Of a DNA stretch of 64,000 bases, positions 24,552 to 35,100 are shown piece by piece. Made by a program: the position numbers and the translations under genes. Position 1 is the first letter of the stretch. Each line of letters begins with the position of its first letter. The notes beneath the pieces are model-generated. The model saw nothing but the letters and a program-made list of their open reading frames with translations, was not told the origin of the DNA and did no database searches. This stretch comes from Brachionus plicatilis (lineage: Eukaryota > Rotifera > Eurotatoria > Ploima > Brachionidae), in contig QEOQ01000658.1 in the NCBI GenBank assembly GCA_010279815.1, positions 1,126,131 through 1,190,130 on the forward strand, read 5' to 3'.

Positions 24552-25232
24552 TTACTTTTTGTTTATATTTTGCTGCATACTTAGTAAATAAGCTTTTCGA
24601 CCTTTTTCCTCTTCATTATCTTTAGCTTTTTTGATAATTAAAAAACTAGCTGTTAGAATTAATATAACAATTAATGACCGAAAGAAAAACTGGTTTTTTA
24701 AATTGGTCAAGTAATCTTCATCAGAAAATTCTTTTTTATTCCAGTAATTTTTCAGTTCCTCTTGTGACATTTTTCTCGAATGATGAGCCCTAGATGATGA
24801 AGGATGGGGTCTTTTAGTTCCTTGACCATAATGAGCCTGAAAATGCTCTTCAAAATTGTACGATGAACTCGATGGGTAAACTGGACCAGTTCTAGGCCTG
24901 TAGCTTCGAAATGTAAATTCTCCTTCAGATCTAGTCGGATAATACCCTTGATTTAAGGACATGTCATAATCCAGCTTTTTTTTCTCATCCCCTAAAATTT
25001 GATATGCTTCATGAATGGCTTTAAACTTTTCGGCAGCATTGACTTCACTATTTATATCCGGGTGAAATTTTTTGCTGAGTCGATAGTAAGCTTGTTTTAT
25101 TTCTCGTTTTGTTGCCGTTCGCTTTAAATCCAACACATTGTAGTAATCCGTAGTATAAAATCTAGTAGCTATTAAATTAAACTGAGCTTTCAAAGGGTTT
25201 TTCAGACGTATCAGTTCTATTTTATTCCACAT
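24552..25232 (-). CDS. DNAJC30: DnaJ-domain mitochondrial membrane protein, DNAJC30-like
   Basis: Intronless, 226 aa. The first ~28 residues are basic and lack acids apart from one Glu, as in a mitochondrial targeting peptide. A J domain follows (about 29-95) with the HPD Hsp70-stimulating motif at 57-59 and a YDMSLN segment at its end. A Tyr/Arg/Ser-rich linker carries a FEEHFQAHYG segment that resembles the FxxFYQAHYG element of vertebrate DNAJC30. A single membrane helix sits near 185-202, before a charged tail. DNAJC30 is known in vertebrates as an inner-membrane protein linked to ATP synthase and complex I upkeep; that role here is inferred. DNAJC4-type proteins are the main alternative. 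Confidence 0.75.
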   Translation of the reverse strand: MWNKIELIRLKNPLKAQFNLIATRFYTTDYYNVLDLKRTATKREIKQAYYRLSKKFHPDINSEVNAAEKFKAIHEAYQILGDEKKKLDYDMSLNQGYYPTRSEGEFTFRSYRPRTGPVYPSSSSYNFEEHFQAHYGQGTKRPHPSSSRAHHSRKMSQEELKNYWNKKEFSDEDYLTNLKNQFFFRSLIVILILTASFLIIKKAKDNEEEKGRKAYLLSMQQNINKK

Positions 25233-25608
25233 GTCTATTAAGAATTAAAACAATGAATTATAAATGAAAAACAATTATTAATCATAAATTAAATTTATTA
25301 AATTTTAAATCTTTCAATTAAATGGTGTTCTAATGCCATTAAAATAAAAATTTAAAAAAATTAATAAAATCAATATTTATTCTTTAAAATAAAATTATAA
25401 ATTAAAAAATTTTCAATTTTCGAGTCTTTTTAGTCGAGAAAAAAAGCAAAGTTTAAAAAATGTAAACAATTAATAAACTTTTATTAAAATAAATTAAAAA
25501 AGCAAACCAATATTTACATTTTGCTTTTAGTACCAAATGGATAAAACAAAACAATGATAAATACGTGAAATATTTTTTAAAAAAAAAAAAATATCCTTTA
25601 AAAACTGA
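25233..25608. other. Spacer between DNAJC30-like and RNF185
   Basis: About 376 bp of AT-rich sequence, 5' of the DnaJ gene and 3' of RNF185 (both minus strand). No further feature seen. Confidence 0.5.
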
Positions 25609-26261
25609 TTAAGCCAAAAGAATCCATATAATAAAAATGATAGCAATTATCAAGAATATTCGCGACAAAAATTGTTCTTCGGCATATTGCGGTGATCCAG
25701 GTGGAGCTAATTTAAAATATATTTTAAAATAGCTATTTGAGTGAGCAAAAATGGTAGCTTACGTGCAGGCATTCGATTATCTGTGGTGAAATTGAATGTT
25801 GAAGCAAAAAAACTAAAAGGGAAAGCGCCTATTCCGAACGAAACATGCAAGCCATCTAGACCTGATGCAAAAAAATTCTATTAGGAACAAAATTAATTTA
25901 AAAGGCAAATAAAATTTTGTTTTCGGTCACTCACGTTTCTCGGAGCTTCGGTTCTTTGTCCCTGAGGTCTTGGCGGAATTTTGTCCCTCGGGTCTGTTTT
26001 ATTTGAGCTATTTCGTCCATACAAAGGGATAACTTTGTCTTTATTGATCGCTGATTTGCAAACCGGACATGTCTGGTTCAATGGCTTAGTTTCGAGCCAT
26101 TTGTGCAAACAAGGCCAACAAAACAAGTGTCCACACATACTTATCACGGCATCTTTGGCAGTTTCCAAGCAAATATTGCACTCGTACTGAGAGCTAGCGT
26201 TGTCTGAGCTATTTTCATTGTTCTTACCCGATTTTGAAGAATCTTCCTCGGTAAGAACCAT
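25609..26261 (-). CDS. RNF185: E3 ubiquitin ligase RNF185/RNF5
   Basis: Membrane-anchored RING ubiquitin ligase of the ER-associated degradation pathway. Exons 25935-26261, 25763-25877 and 25609-25706 join to 179 aa plus stop, about human RNF185/RNF5 size. C3HC4 RING residues are C28, C31, C43, H45, C48, C51, C65 and C68. A conserved [18 protein letters not shown] segment follows, then SFGIGAFPF, and a C-terminal segment [12 protein letters not shown] followed by a hydrophobic anchor ending in WILLA. The exon-2 acceptor at 25878 was chosen because the stronger-looking CAG downstream gives an immediate stop. The gene is divergent from the one at 26555, with 293 bp between start codons. RNF185 versus RNF5 cannot be separated: invertebrates usually have a single gene. 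Confidence 0.95.
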
Positions 26262-26554
26262 TTTTCAGTTAATACTAAATCGATTCCACAACTAGGCGTA
26301 TAATTAAAATTGCATTTAATTATAAATTTTTTGAATTTTGAAGAATTTTAATATTTTCATAATAAACTAAAATTCTACTCTTTATTCATTCATCGCTCAG
26401 ATTTTTTAGGGACGCATAGTTAAATTTATGTATCATAAATTTTATGCGGCTGAAATTTTTAGAGAAATTTTCTTAACAAAATCATTGGTATTTTTTACAC
26501 TGCATTCATCCAAAATAAGAATGAAATTTGAATTGTTTAAAAAATTTTAATAAA
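26262..26554. promoter_or_regulatory. Shared intergenic region of a divergent gene pair
   Basis: Only 293 bp separate the start codons of RNF185 (minus) and the gene at 26555 (plus), so promoters of both must lie here or overlap. No specific motif could be assigned with confidence. Confidence 0.5.
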
Positions 26555-29500
26555 ATGGATGAAGTTATTACAATTAGTTCAGATGAAGATGTGATTGAAC
26601 AAAATGTCGGCGAAAATGGTTTAGTCGTTGATAAAAACGAAACCAAGAATAGCAACCGATTTGATCATAGTTTCGATAGCCAAAGAAATTGTTCAAAACC
26701 AAAAAGAGAGTTTATTTATGAAGCAACAGAACGTAACATCGCTTTAGAGAAGGAGATAGATCAATTAAGGTAAGAACAATTTATTAGTGAATTAAAAAAC
26801 AATTTTTTGATTTTCATTTTATCGCTGAATACAAATTGAACGGTAATATTTACTTTAATGAAAAACTAAAAAAACTTCTAATTTAATTTTTGATTAAAAA
26901 GAGCGCCAATTTATGTAGCAATTTTTTTTAGAATTTTTTATTTAAATGTATAAAAAAGTAGACAGTTTTTTCAATTATATAAAATAAAAATCGCATCAGG
27001 GAAGTGTTATTCGCAAGTCGAAACTCTTGCTTAACCTTTTGGTGGTTCGTCACAGAAAATAAAAATGTAAGAAGTTCAAAAAGAAAATAAAAAGTTTTTC
27101 TTCTGTTTAAAATTTTTCAAAAAGATATAATTTGGCGTAGTCCTTCAAATTGAATAACTTTAGTTCTTTGATCTTTTTTTAATTTTTTAATTATTAATTA
27201 CAGCGGTTTTAATAAAAACGTAACGCAAAAAAAGCCGCGACCAAACAACGGCCAGTACGGCCGTCCGTCCCGGCCAGTTTGCGGCTCCGAACCGGCCGAC
27301 CTATGCGACCATGCCGACCGACTTAAGCGACCTAGCCGGCCGACTTAAGCGACCTAGACGGCCGACCTAAGCGACCTTGCCGACCGACTTAAGCGACCTA
27401 GCCGACCGACCTAAGCGTCCATGCCGGCCGACCTAAGCGACCTTGCCGACCGACCTAAGCGACCTTGCCGACCGACCTAGGCGAACAAGCCGACCCGTCC
27501 AGTCTATTTTTTTTTAATCATCTCATTTTTTGTTTAAATAATTTATATTAATAAATTACAATTTATGGTTCATATTAAATTATCTTATAAAATTTATTTT
27601 TCCCGAATAAAATTTATTTTTTTTTTTAAATTTACCAAGAAAATTTTCATAACTTTAATCGTCTTAAAAATTTTTTAACTTTTTATCTGCATTAGACACT
27701 CTTTGTTTTTTGGTAAAAACAAATTTTTTTATTTACTTTTTTTTTAGGCAAATTTAAAGAGAACATTTTTATTTGGGTAAAATAAATTTAAGAAAATTAA
27801 ATATGAACCATAAATTTTAATTCGCTTAAGTCGGCCGGCTAGATCGCTAAGGTCGGTCGGCATGGACGCTTAGGTCGGTCGGCTAGGTCGCTTAAGTCGG
27901 TCGGCAAGGTCGCTTAGGTCGGCCGTCTAGGTCGCTTAGGTCGGCCGGCTAGATCGCTAAGGTCGGCCGGATAGGTCGCTTAGGTCGGCCGGCTAGATCG
28001 CTTAGGTCGGCCGGCTAGATCGCTTAGGTCGGCCGGCTAGATCGCTTAGGTCGGCCGGCTAGATCGCTTAGGTCGGCCGGCTAGATCGCTTAGGTCGGTC
28101 GGCTAGGTCGCCTAGGTCGGCCGTCTAGTAAGGTCGGACGGCTCCGACCTGTTGGGACGCCAAAGTTACCGTTGGCCGGCCGGCCGGATCGCTGGCGTTA
28201 CGTTTTTATTAGAACCGCTGTAAATGAAAAGTTTCGAAAAAATTGGGCAGAGAATCAAATAATTATTTCCAAATAATAGCTCTCAAATAATATTTTTTTA
28301 ATAATAGTTTTCAAAAATAATTTTTTCACATAATAGGCAAATCAAACAATAATTTGTCTAAATAATAGTTTATTTAAATAATAATTTTCAAATAATAATT
28401 CTCAATTAATAGTCACATTAAATAGTAATAATTTCAAATAATTGTCAATAAGAAAATCATTTAAAATTTGACACTATGTTATTAATAAAGTCTAATATTT
28501 GTAATTTTGTCATGACAGTTTGATTTTATTGTTTTTGATTATTTGCTTGTTTTTCTTTTCAAGCTTATCGAATGTTACCACTACGCGTATGCAAAGGTGA
28601 ATCAATATTTACAATTGGTAAGTGTATGTAATGGTTTTTTTTCTTATTCATCTAAATTGTAAAAAAAAAGTTAAGCCAATTATATTATATTTCTATTATT
28701 TGAAATTACTATTATTTAAAAAAACTATTATTTAAAAACTGTTATTTGGCAAGACTATCATATAGTTTGCTATTATTTGATATAGTGCCATTAATAGATA
28801 TAATCAAATTTTATGAATTAACAAAAGTTGCTAGAGTTTAGCTTTCTTTAGAGCTTTTAACCACAGTCACGTCAGAATAGTTATGATATCTAAGGCGAGA
28901 TACGTGTTTTAATAAATAACAGATAATATGTGTATTAGCATAAGAACTTTAAATTAAGGATGCGGGCTGTTCTATAGAGAACGGATTTTATAATTTTATT
29001 TAAAAAGTTTTTTAAAATATAACTTATTTTTATTATAACTTTTGCCGCTAGCAAATGCTATAAAAAAGATACTTGAGAACCCATTTTAGTGTAAACAATG
29101 TGGAAAATAATATAGGTTTTACTTAATAGCAAGGAATTTATAAAAAATTTATATAGTATCCAATGTTTTTTTTGGTTTCATTTGTAATAATCATCAAAGT
29201 TATTTATTCCAAGTTAATAGCTAACTTCTATATTTTTACATCATGTAAAAATATGGAACGGTAAAGCATATAATCGAAATAACCTTTTAACTATTAGATG
29301 CAAAGTTTTTTTGAATTGAAATAATCTAATTGAAAAAACTTTACAGTCCTGAAAAATAAAACATACCAAAGATTTGACTTAACATTTAATAAGAAAATAA
29401 TTAAGTTTTCTTAAATTTAAATCAGTAAGAAAATTCCAAACGAAAATAAATTTTTATTAATCTCTAATCGAAAATAATAGTTTGCCTTTATTTTTTATTA

Positions 29501-30328
29501 CCAAATAAGCTTTAAATTTTTGTGCAATAAATTTTCAGAGATGAATCTTCCCATTAAATATTAACCTTTTTATTTAAAAAATCCCTCATATAAAAAAAAG
29601 AAAAAAATCAAATAAAATAAAAAAATTAAAATAGTAAAACTTTTAAATTTTAATTTTATATATTTTTTTATTTTCAATATTTTCTTTGTAATGTTTAGAG
29701 AAGATAATGAAAGAAGAAGTTTAAACAGATTTTTACTCTTTAAAAAAGTTTTACTTTATTAAAGTAAAACTATTAAAGTATATTTGAATAATTATAAAAA
29801 AAGAATAAACAAAAAAATCTTGCTGAAAATTGAATGTTTTTTTAAAATATTTTAAGGATTCTGAGTGATTTGAGTCCAGACCATATTGAGTATATGGTCT
29901 TGAGAGATATCAATTATTTCATTGATATTTTTTCTGGTAATTGTGTAAGTTTTTCGAATTTTTCAAACTAGTTTTTATTAAATTTGTTTCTAAAGGATCA
30001 TAGTTGGCGTCATCAGGAATTCAAAAAATTTTCAAAAAGGTCCGGAAATCTTTTATATGAAAATTCTGCCATGACAAGTTATACTCAAGACCAGTATATG
30101 TCAGCTGTCAAAGCTTTACAGTCTATTTTTTGCAAAAAAAATAATAAATATGACGAATACATAGTGAAAGTATTGCTACCTGAAGCTCTGATAAAAATCT
30201 GCATGCGAATTTATCAATGTAGTAAATATTCAGCTGAGGAATTTTTGAAGAAAAATAATATTCAAAATTCGTTTGCTGATTGCCCTATGGGATCAATCAT
30301 TTTCTCAGATCAAAAAAAAAAGAAATAA
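26555..30328 (+). CDS. Unknown 211-aa protein with SUMO-interaction-like motif
   Basis: Three exons, 26555-26769, 29857-29944 and 29996-30328, join in phase to 211 aa and TAA. The N-terminus MDEVITISSDEDV has a V-I-T-I core followed by Ser/acidic residues, the form of a SUMO-interacting motif. The N-terminal ~70 residues are otherwise charged and low-complexity and end in a possible short coiled segment. The C-terminal ~110 residues look folded and helical (VLLPEALIKICMRIYQCSKY) and end in a Lys run. I do not recognise the family; the LLPEAL helix faintly recalls the C-terminus of PWWP-domain repair factors, but that is a guess. The 3.1-kb first intron contains a TIR element (27201-28220) and a possible poison exon (28564-28617). 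Exon 1 to 2 joining rests on phase and open frame only. Confidence 0.7.
27201..28220. mobile_element. TIR element with two inverted GC-rich 22-bp satellite arrays
   Basis: Left terminus CAGCGGTTTTAATAAAAACG (then TAACGC) and the right terminus in reverse complement agree at 25 of 26 positions, and TA flanks both ends (27199-27200, 28221-28222). Just inside each TIR is a GC-rich tandem array of a 22-bp unit: left about 27280-27500 (GCCGACCGACCTAAGCGACC plus TT), right about 27826-28140 in the opposite orientation (GGTCGGCCGGCTAGATCGCT plus TA). An AT-rich core of about 320 bp, itself with weak inverted symmetry around ATGGTTCATATTAA / AATATGAACCATAAA, separates them. No transposase frame is present. 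The arrays are the most GC-rich DNA in the window. Confidence 0.88.
28223..29856. other. Remainder of intron 1 of the 26555 gene
   Basis: AT-rich, with runs of AATAATAG/AAATAATA words at 28255-28440 and again near 28690-28790. It includes a 54-nt segment with strong splice sites (28564-28617). No other gene seen. Confidence 0.5.
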
Positions 30329-30602
30329 TTTATTTCAAGACCAACTGATTACTGTTAATATTTATTCTAAAATAAATTTTATTACCGAATCAATAATCTA
30401 GTGATCCCGATGAAAAAAAACTGAAATGAGCTTAAAATTTAAATTATTTTTTAAAAATTCAATTTTTAATTCATTTTTTGAAAAATAAAATAATCTTTAT
30501 TTGACTTTTGATAAAAAAAATTATTTTTAAACAAAACTATTTTTTGATGTTAAAATAAAATAATTACAGTTTCATAAAGTTAAAATCCAAATAAAAGTCT
30601 AT

Positions 30603-30604
<2 letters not shown>

Positions 30605-30638
<34 letters not shown>

Positions 30639-30639
30639 G
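30605..30639. repeat. (AAT)n microsatellite
   Basis: About eleven perfect AAT/ATA trinucleotide copies in a row, immediately before the hairpin repeat. Confidence 0.95.
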
Positions 30640-30655
30640 AGCAAGACTTAGAGGG

Positions 30656-31024
30656 TATTGTGAATTTCAAAAACAAATTGAACAAAAATTCTTCATTTTT
30701 TAATAAATTAAAATTAAAGTTAATAAAAAATATTAGAAAAAATACTGCAATATAGTGCAACATACTTTGTTGCACTTTTTTTACCTAGAATAATTTTTCT
30801 CATGTAAGAAATGACAAAAAAAACGAATCAATAAGATTTAAAAAGATTATTGATTTGATTTCTTAAAAAATAAAGAAAATAAAAATTTTATTTTAGGTAA
30901 AAAAAGTGCAAAAAAGTATGTTGCACAATAATTCAGTATTTTTTCTAATATTTTTTATTAACTTTAATTTTAATTTATTAAAAAATGAAGAATTTTTGTT
31001 CAATTTGTTTTTGAAATTCACAAA
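30656..31024. repeat. Long near-perfect hairpin repeat (MITE-like)
   Basis: About 370 bp that read almost the same on both strands. Outer arms ATTGTGAATTTCAAAAACAA (left) and TTGTTTTTGAAATTCACAAA (right), AACATACTTTGTTGCACTTT against AAAGTGCAAAAAAGTATGTT, and a centre near 30840-30850 (AATCAATAAG..GATTATTGATT). Only a few mismatches along arms of about 140-180 bp. No open frame, so it is either a non-autonomous foldback transposon or a recent inverted duplication. Confidence 0.88.
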
Positions 31025-31078
31025 ACCGACTAAGAGTCTCACTATGGTAGCTAAAATGAGTTACATAAGTTAAATAAA

Positions 31079-31575
31079 CTAAAAAGAATAAGTTTTGTTT
31101 AATTGTAGTTGATCTGACGCTAAAAAATCATCTGGTTTCTTTTTAAAATTGTCTTTTGATGTTGCTGCCAATACGTCAGGTTGTAATCTATTCCAGTTAT
31201 CAACTACTCGATTTAAAATGAAATGCTCTCTGTGACTTACCCTTGTGTATTGCTTTACCGGTCTATGCTTTTGACCGCGAATGTTACCAGCAGAACCGTC
31301 TGAAAACAATGAACTCATTAGTTTACTCGGATTTTGCCAGTCCACTTTGCTATACCCTTTACTAATCTTGAAATATTCGATAATGTCACCTCTCTCTCTC
31401 TCTCCTCGCTTTTAGGACGGTTAGTCCTAGTTTTTTTAGGCTTTCTTCATGGGTGAGGTGACAGATGGACTTGACAAGCTTCATTGCCCTCGCCTGAACT
31501 TTTTCCAAAATGTTGATGTCCTTCTTTGTATAGGCGCACCAGGCTGCGATCGCGTATTCCGCGTATTTAACAAGA
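31079..31575 (-). pseudogene. LINE reverse-transcriptase 3' end remnant 1
   Basis: Read on the minus strand from about 31575: a YAEYAIAAWCAY segment, KKDINILEKVQARAMKLV, ESLKKLGLT, then, after a frame change at a (GA)n run near 31390-31400, GDIIEYFKISKG and finally HFILNRVVDNWNRLQPDVL. This order is the characteristic C-terminal tail of CR1/jockey-type non-LTR retrotransposon reverse transcriptases. The upstream polymerase core is missing and the frame is broken. Confidence 0.85.
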
Positions 31576-32144
31576 TTTTAGTAAATTGTAAAAAAAACTT
31601 ATGAATTTTTGGCCAATTTTGTTAAATTTTAGCAAACTAGATCACATCCTTATCATTTAAGTCAATATCTTGAATACTCAATATCAATGACCACCGCTAA
31701 GCCGATTAGTATTTTTTTTCAAAAATAAAGAACTTTGTCATTTTCAAGATCGAACCGTAAAAATGGTTTTTCAAATAGAAGTGAAGATTATTAAGTGATT
31801 GAAATATAAAAAATTTAGATTGTTTTTTCCCAGTTATGAATACCTAAACTTTTTTTTTGATCAAATTTTTGAAGATTGGCATAAAAAAATTCAATATTTT
31901 ACAAAATAATTCAAAAAGTAAAATAAACTTTATTTAAAATTAAGAAAATAAAAATTCTTTAGACTATCTTAGAAACAAAAATGAAATTTAAATTTATTCT
32001 AAACTTGGATTACTAAATGAAGTAATATTATCATTCAATTTTCCATCTTTATTTGAGTACTTAATTTCAAAGTTACCATTTGATGCATTTGAAGACCTTT
32101 TTTCAAATCAACTTTTACTAATTTTTCAAAGAAAATGTGGAATT
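31576..32144. other. Intergenic between LINE remnant and lectin/CUB gene
   Basis: AT-rich, about 570 bp; should contain the 3' UTR of the lectin/CUB gene. No further feature seen. Confidence 0.5.
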
Positions 32145-35100
32145 TTACTTGTTTAAGATCACAATAGCGACAATCAACAAAACAATACAAGGTAAGCCAA
32201 CTCCTAAGGATCCATATATTAAATTAGCTGATTTTTGACTTTCAATTACTTAAAAAAATAAACAAATAATCAATTTTGAATATTGATAAATTACTTCTAG
32301 TGAAATCATTTTTGTTTGTCGAGGGAAGGCTGGTAGTTTTAGTTGTAGTTTCTGAGCCGATTGTAAAGGACTCGAAATAAATTCTAAATCCTCTTAATGA
32401 TTCAAGGGCTGAAGAATTCGCAGCCATTAAGCTTTTGTATCTTAGCTCAATCGATTTATTGGAGCTGTACAAGAATCGTGACATTCCGTCCTCATTTTCT
32501 CCTAATATCAAGGTATCAATTGCTAGAGTGTCATCCAAAACACTAAAAATAGTTGATATATTTTTTTCTTTTTTTTATAATCATAAACATACTTATCACT
32601 TAAATCAATATCTATGAGAAACAACTTATAGTAGCTATTTTGAGCTGGAATCAATGATATTTCACACTGTATATTTAATTCATAATTGGGAAAATTTGGT
32701 GATTCTATAATTCCATTTTTAGCACCTTCAATCTTGATGCCTTTACCTGAACATGAGTATGCTTTAATGGCAGAAGTTGGTGTACCTTTTGAAATATTAT
32801 TTAACAAAAGTTAAATAAATTATTTATGAATATGTCTACTAGGGACACATTGATATATGTATTCTAAACCGTCAGCGTTGCCCCCTCCACAGAATGAAAT
32901 CGGCGTAAACGGGAAGTAAATGTTACATGATTGTTTACCAGAGCACTCAGTAGAGACCAAGTCAGTAGGCTCTCTGCAATCACCAGGGCTAAAAAATAAT
33001 TCAAAATAGTTTAATAAAGAATTGATTTAAAGTTAAAAAATACTTGAAACCACATCCGTCATTTGATTTAACAATTGATTGTTCGAGCACAACTATTACA
33101 TAATTATTGGGACAATTTAAAGTTCTGGAATCCAAAGTACACATATCAACATAATATTCTTGACTCAGAAAGCCGATTTGTATTGGAGAAGTAGTTGTTG
33201 TTATAGTTGATATTGTAGTTGATTGAACAGGAGGAAGAGCCACAGCTTTTAACAGGTTTAAAAAAAAAATTTATTTAATTTTAATTTCTTTTTAGATTAC
33301 TTTGAATATAGATTTGAAATCCTTTATAAAAAAATCCGAGTAATTGAGATGTAGCATTTAACGTAACCTGTAAAGTGTTCGATCTTGATTCCATCAAATA
33401 TTTAGCTTGATTTGGACTACCACAAAATTTGTGATTTGTAAAGCCATCGGTAATTTGCAAAAAGTCTGTTGAACCATTACAACTTAATAAATAAAAGAAA
33501 TTTAATAATTTTTTAAATTTTTTTTTGCTTAATTTTTTGTACTCGACTTTGCCAGGGAATGAACCAGCAATAAAAAAAACATCTAAAGCATATCCCGGAT
33601 CAGTAGATATGGTCTTTTTACAGTAAATATTTTCTGTTGGATATGAGGGATAATTTTGACTCTGCAAAACTAAACTGGAACCCGGGTTTACTTTATGATC
33701 TACAGTGGAAGGTTTACAAAATTCCGTATTGTCCGGGTTTGGAGGATTTCCGGCATTTTTTACTTAATTCAAAATTCCGTTCAATAAAATTGGAATTAGA
33801 TTGAATTTTTCCTTACCTGGAACGCATTGATAATCTAAAAACAAATAATTTGCATATCTTTTTTGGCATTCAGGAACTTGAGCTGAATTTGCAAAAAATG
33901 ACAGATAACACGATTGTCTACCAGAACATGAAAACATAGCCCCAGTATTTGGACCAAAGCAATCATTTGGACTAATAACAAAATCTTTGATTATAATACA
34001 TCGGAAAAATTGAATCCAAAGTTACCTATATTCGCATCCAGTAAACGAGTCTTTCACTCCATAAAAAGATGATCTAATAACAATCACATAATCTTTAGGA
34101 CAATTGACATAATTTGAATTACATCTAATGACTGTGTTTGCTGGAGATGCTAAACCTTAAATTAAAAAAAATTTTTTTTTCAAATAATTCAATTTTTGCT
34201 CATATCAAACCTATATATGGTGGAATTGTTGTTACAGTCGAAATTGGTTGAGTTGTTGTGGGCTTTTGAGTTGTTACAGTAGTTGTTGGAGGATTACATA
34301 CAAAATCCAGTGGTTTTGGAACAGCTATTTAAATTTTTAATTCAAATTTAAATTTTAATAAATTTGTACCTTCGAAATAAATAGATGCACCATCGAACGA
34401 ATTGTCCGGACTAGCTCTAGTGACAATATCAATATCTAATTTAGATCCACAAGTCTCATACGCTAAAGCTCCAGCAATTTGTCCACAAAATTGTCTTGGT
34501 ACAGTTGAAGCAGCTTCGGAAAATTTGATACTATCTGTAGAACAGCTAGTTTAAAAACATTTAATAATTTTGAAATTGAACTGGTTTTTTTCCCTTACTC
34601 TTTGGCAATACTCAAGTTAATAATAAAAGCTTTTATAACATTGTTGGAAGTAGTTGTAATCGAAGCTTTGCAATTTAATGATTGATCATAAGTTGGATAA
34701 CTTGGGGTATTGATTATTCCGTTTTTATTGCTGAATGTCATTCCACACATATTTTGAGATGGTAAATTAGCTTTTTTTTCAATTTTTAATCCAAATTTAT
34801 TCAAAAAAATTTACGAAGAATGCACTTACTTGGAATGCATTCATAATCAACCTGTAAATAAGTAGCAAAAACATTGTGCTCAGGCATCAAAACAAAGTAA
34901 AATGGTAAATTACATGTTCGTTTACCATCACAGTTCAAAGTTTGTACAGAATAACTTATCAAGTCTCCATTACTTTTTGAAAATTAATCAATTTTTTGAA
35001 ATTAAAAAAATAAAAACTTACGTATAAAAACATTTGTTTCCAGATGATCTTCCATAAAAAGCTCGCTTGACCGAAATAATATAATTATTCGGACAAGATA

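Noticed and set aside
25763..25868. RNF185 exon 2 starting at the CAG acceptor (25869)
   Set aside because: In phase with exon 1 it gives GTC TAG at once; the acceptor nine bases upstream restores the family sequence.
28564..28617. A regular in-frame coding exon of the 26555 gene
   Set aside because: Exon 1 ends in phase 2, which puts a TGA in this segment; the open frame through it is in another phase and the next exon would then stop at once. Kept only as a possible poison exon.
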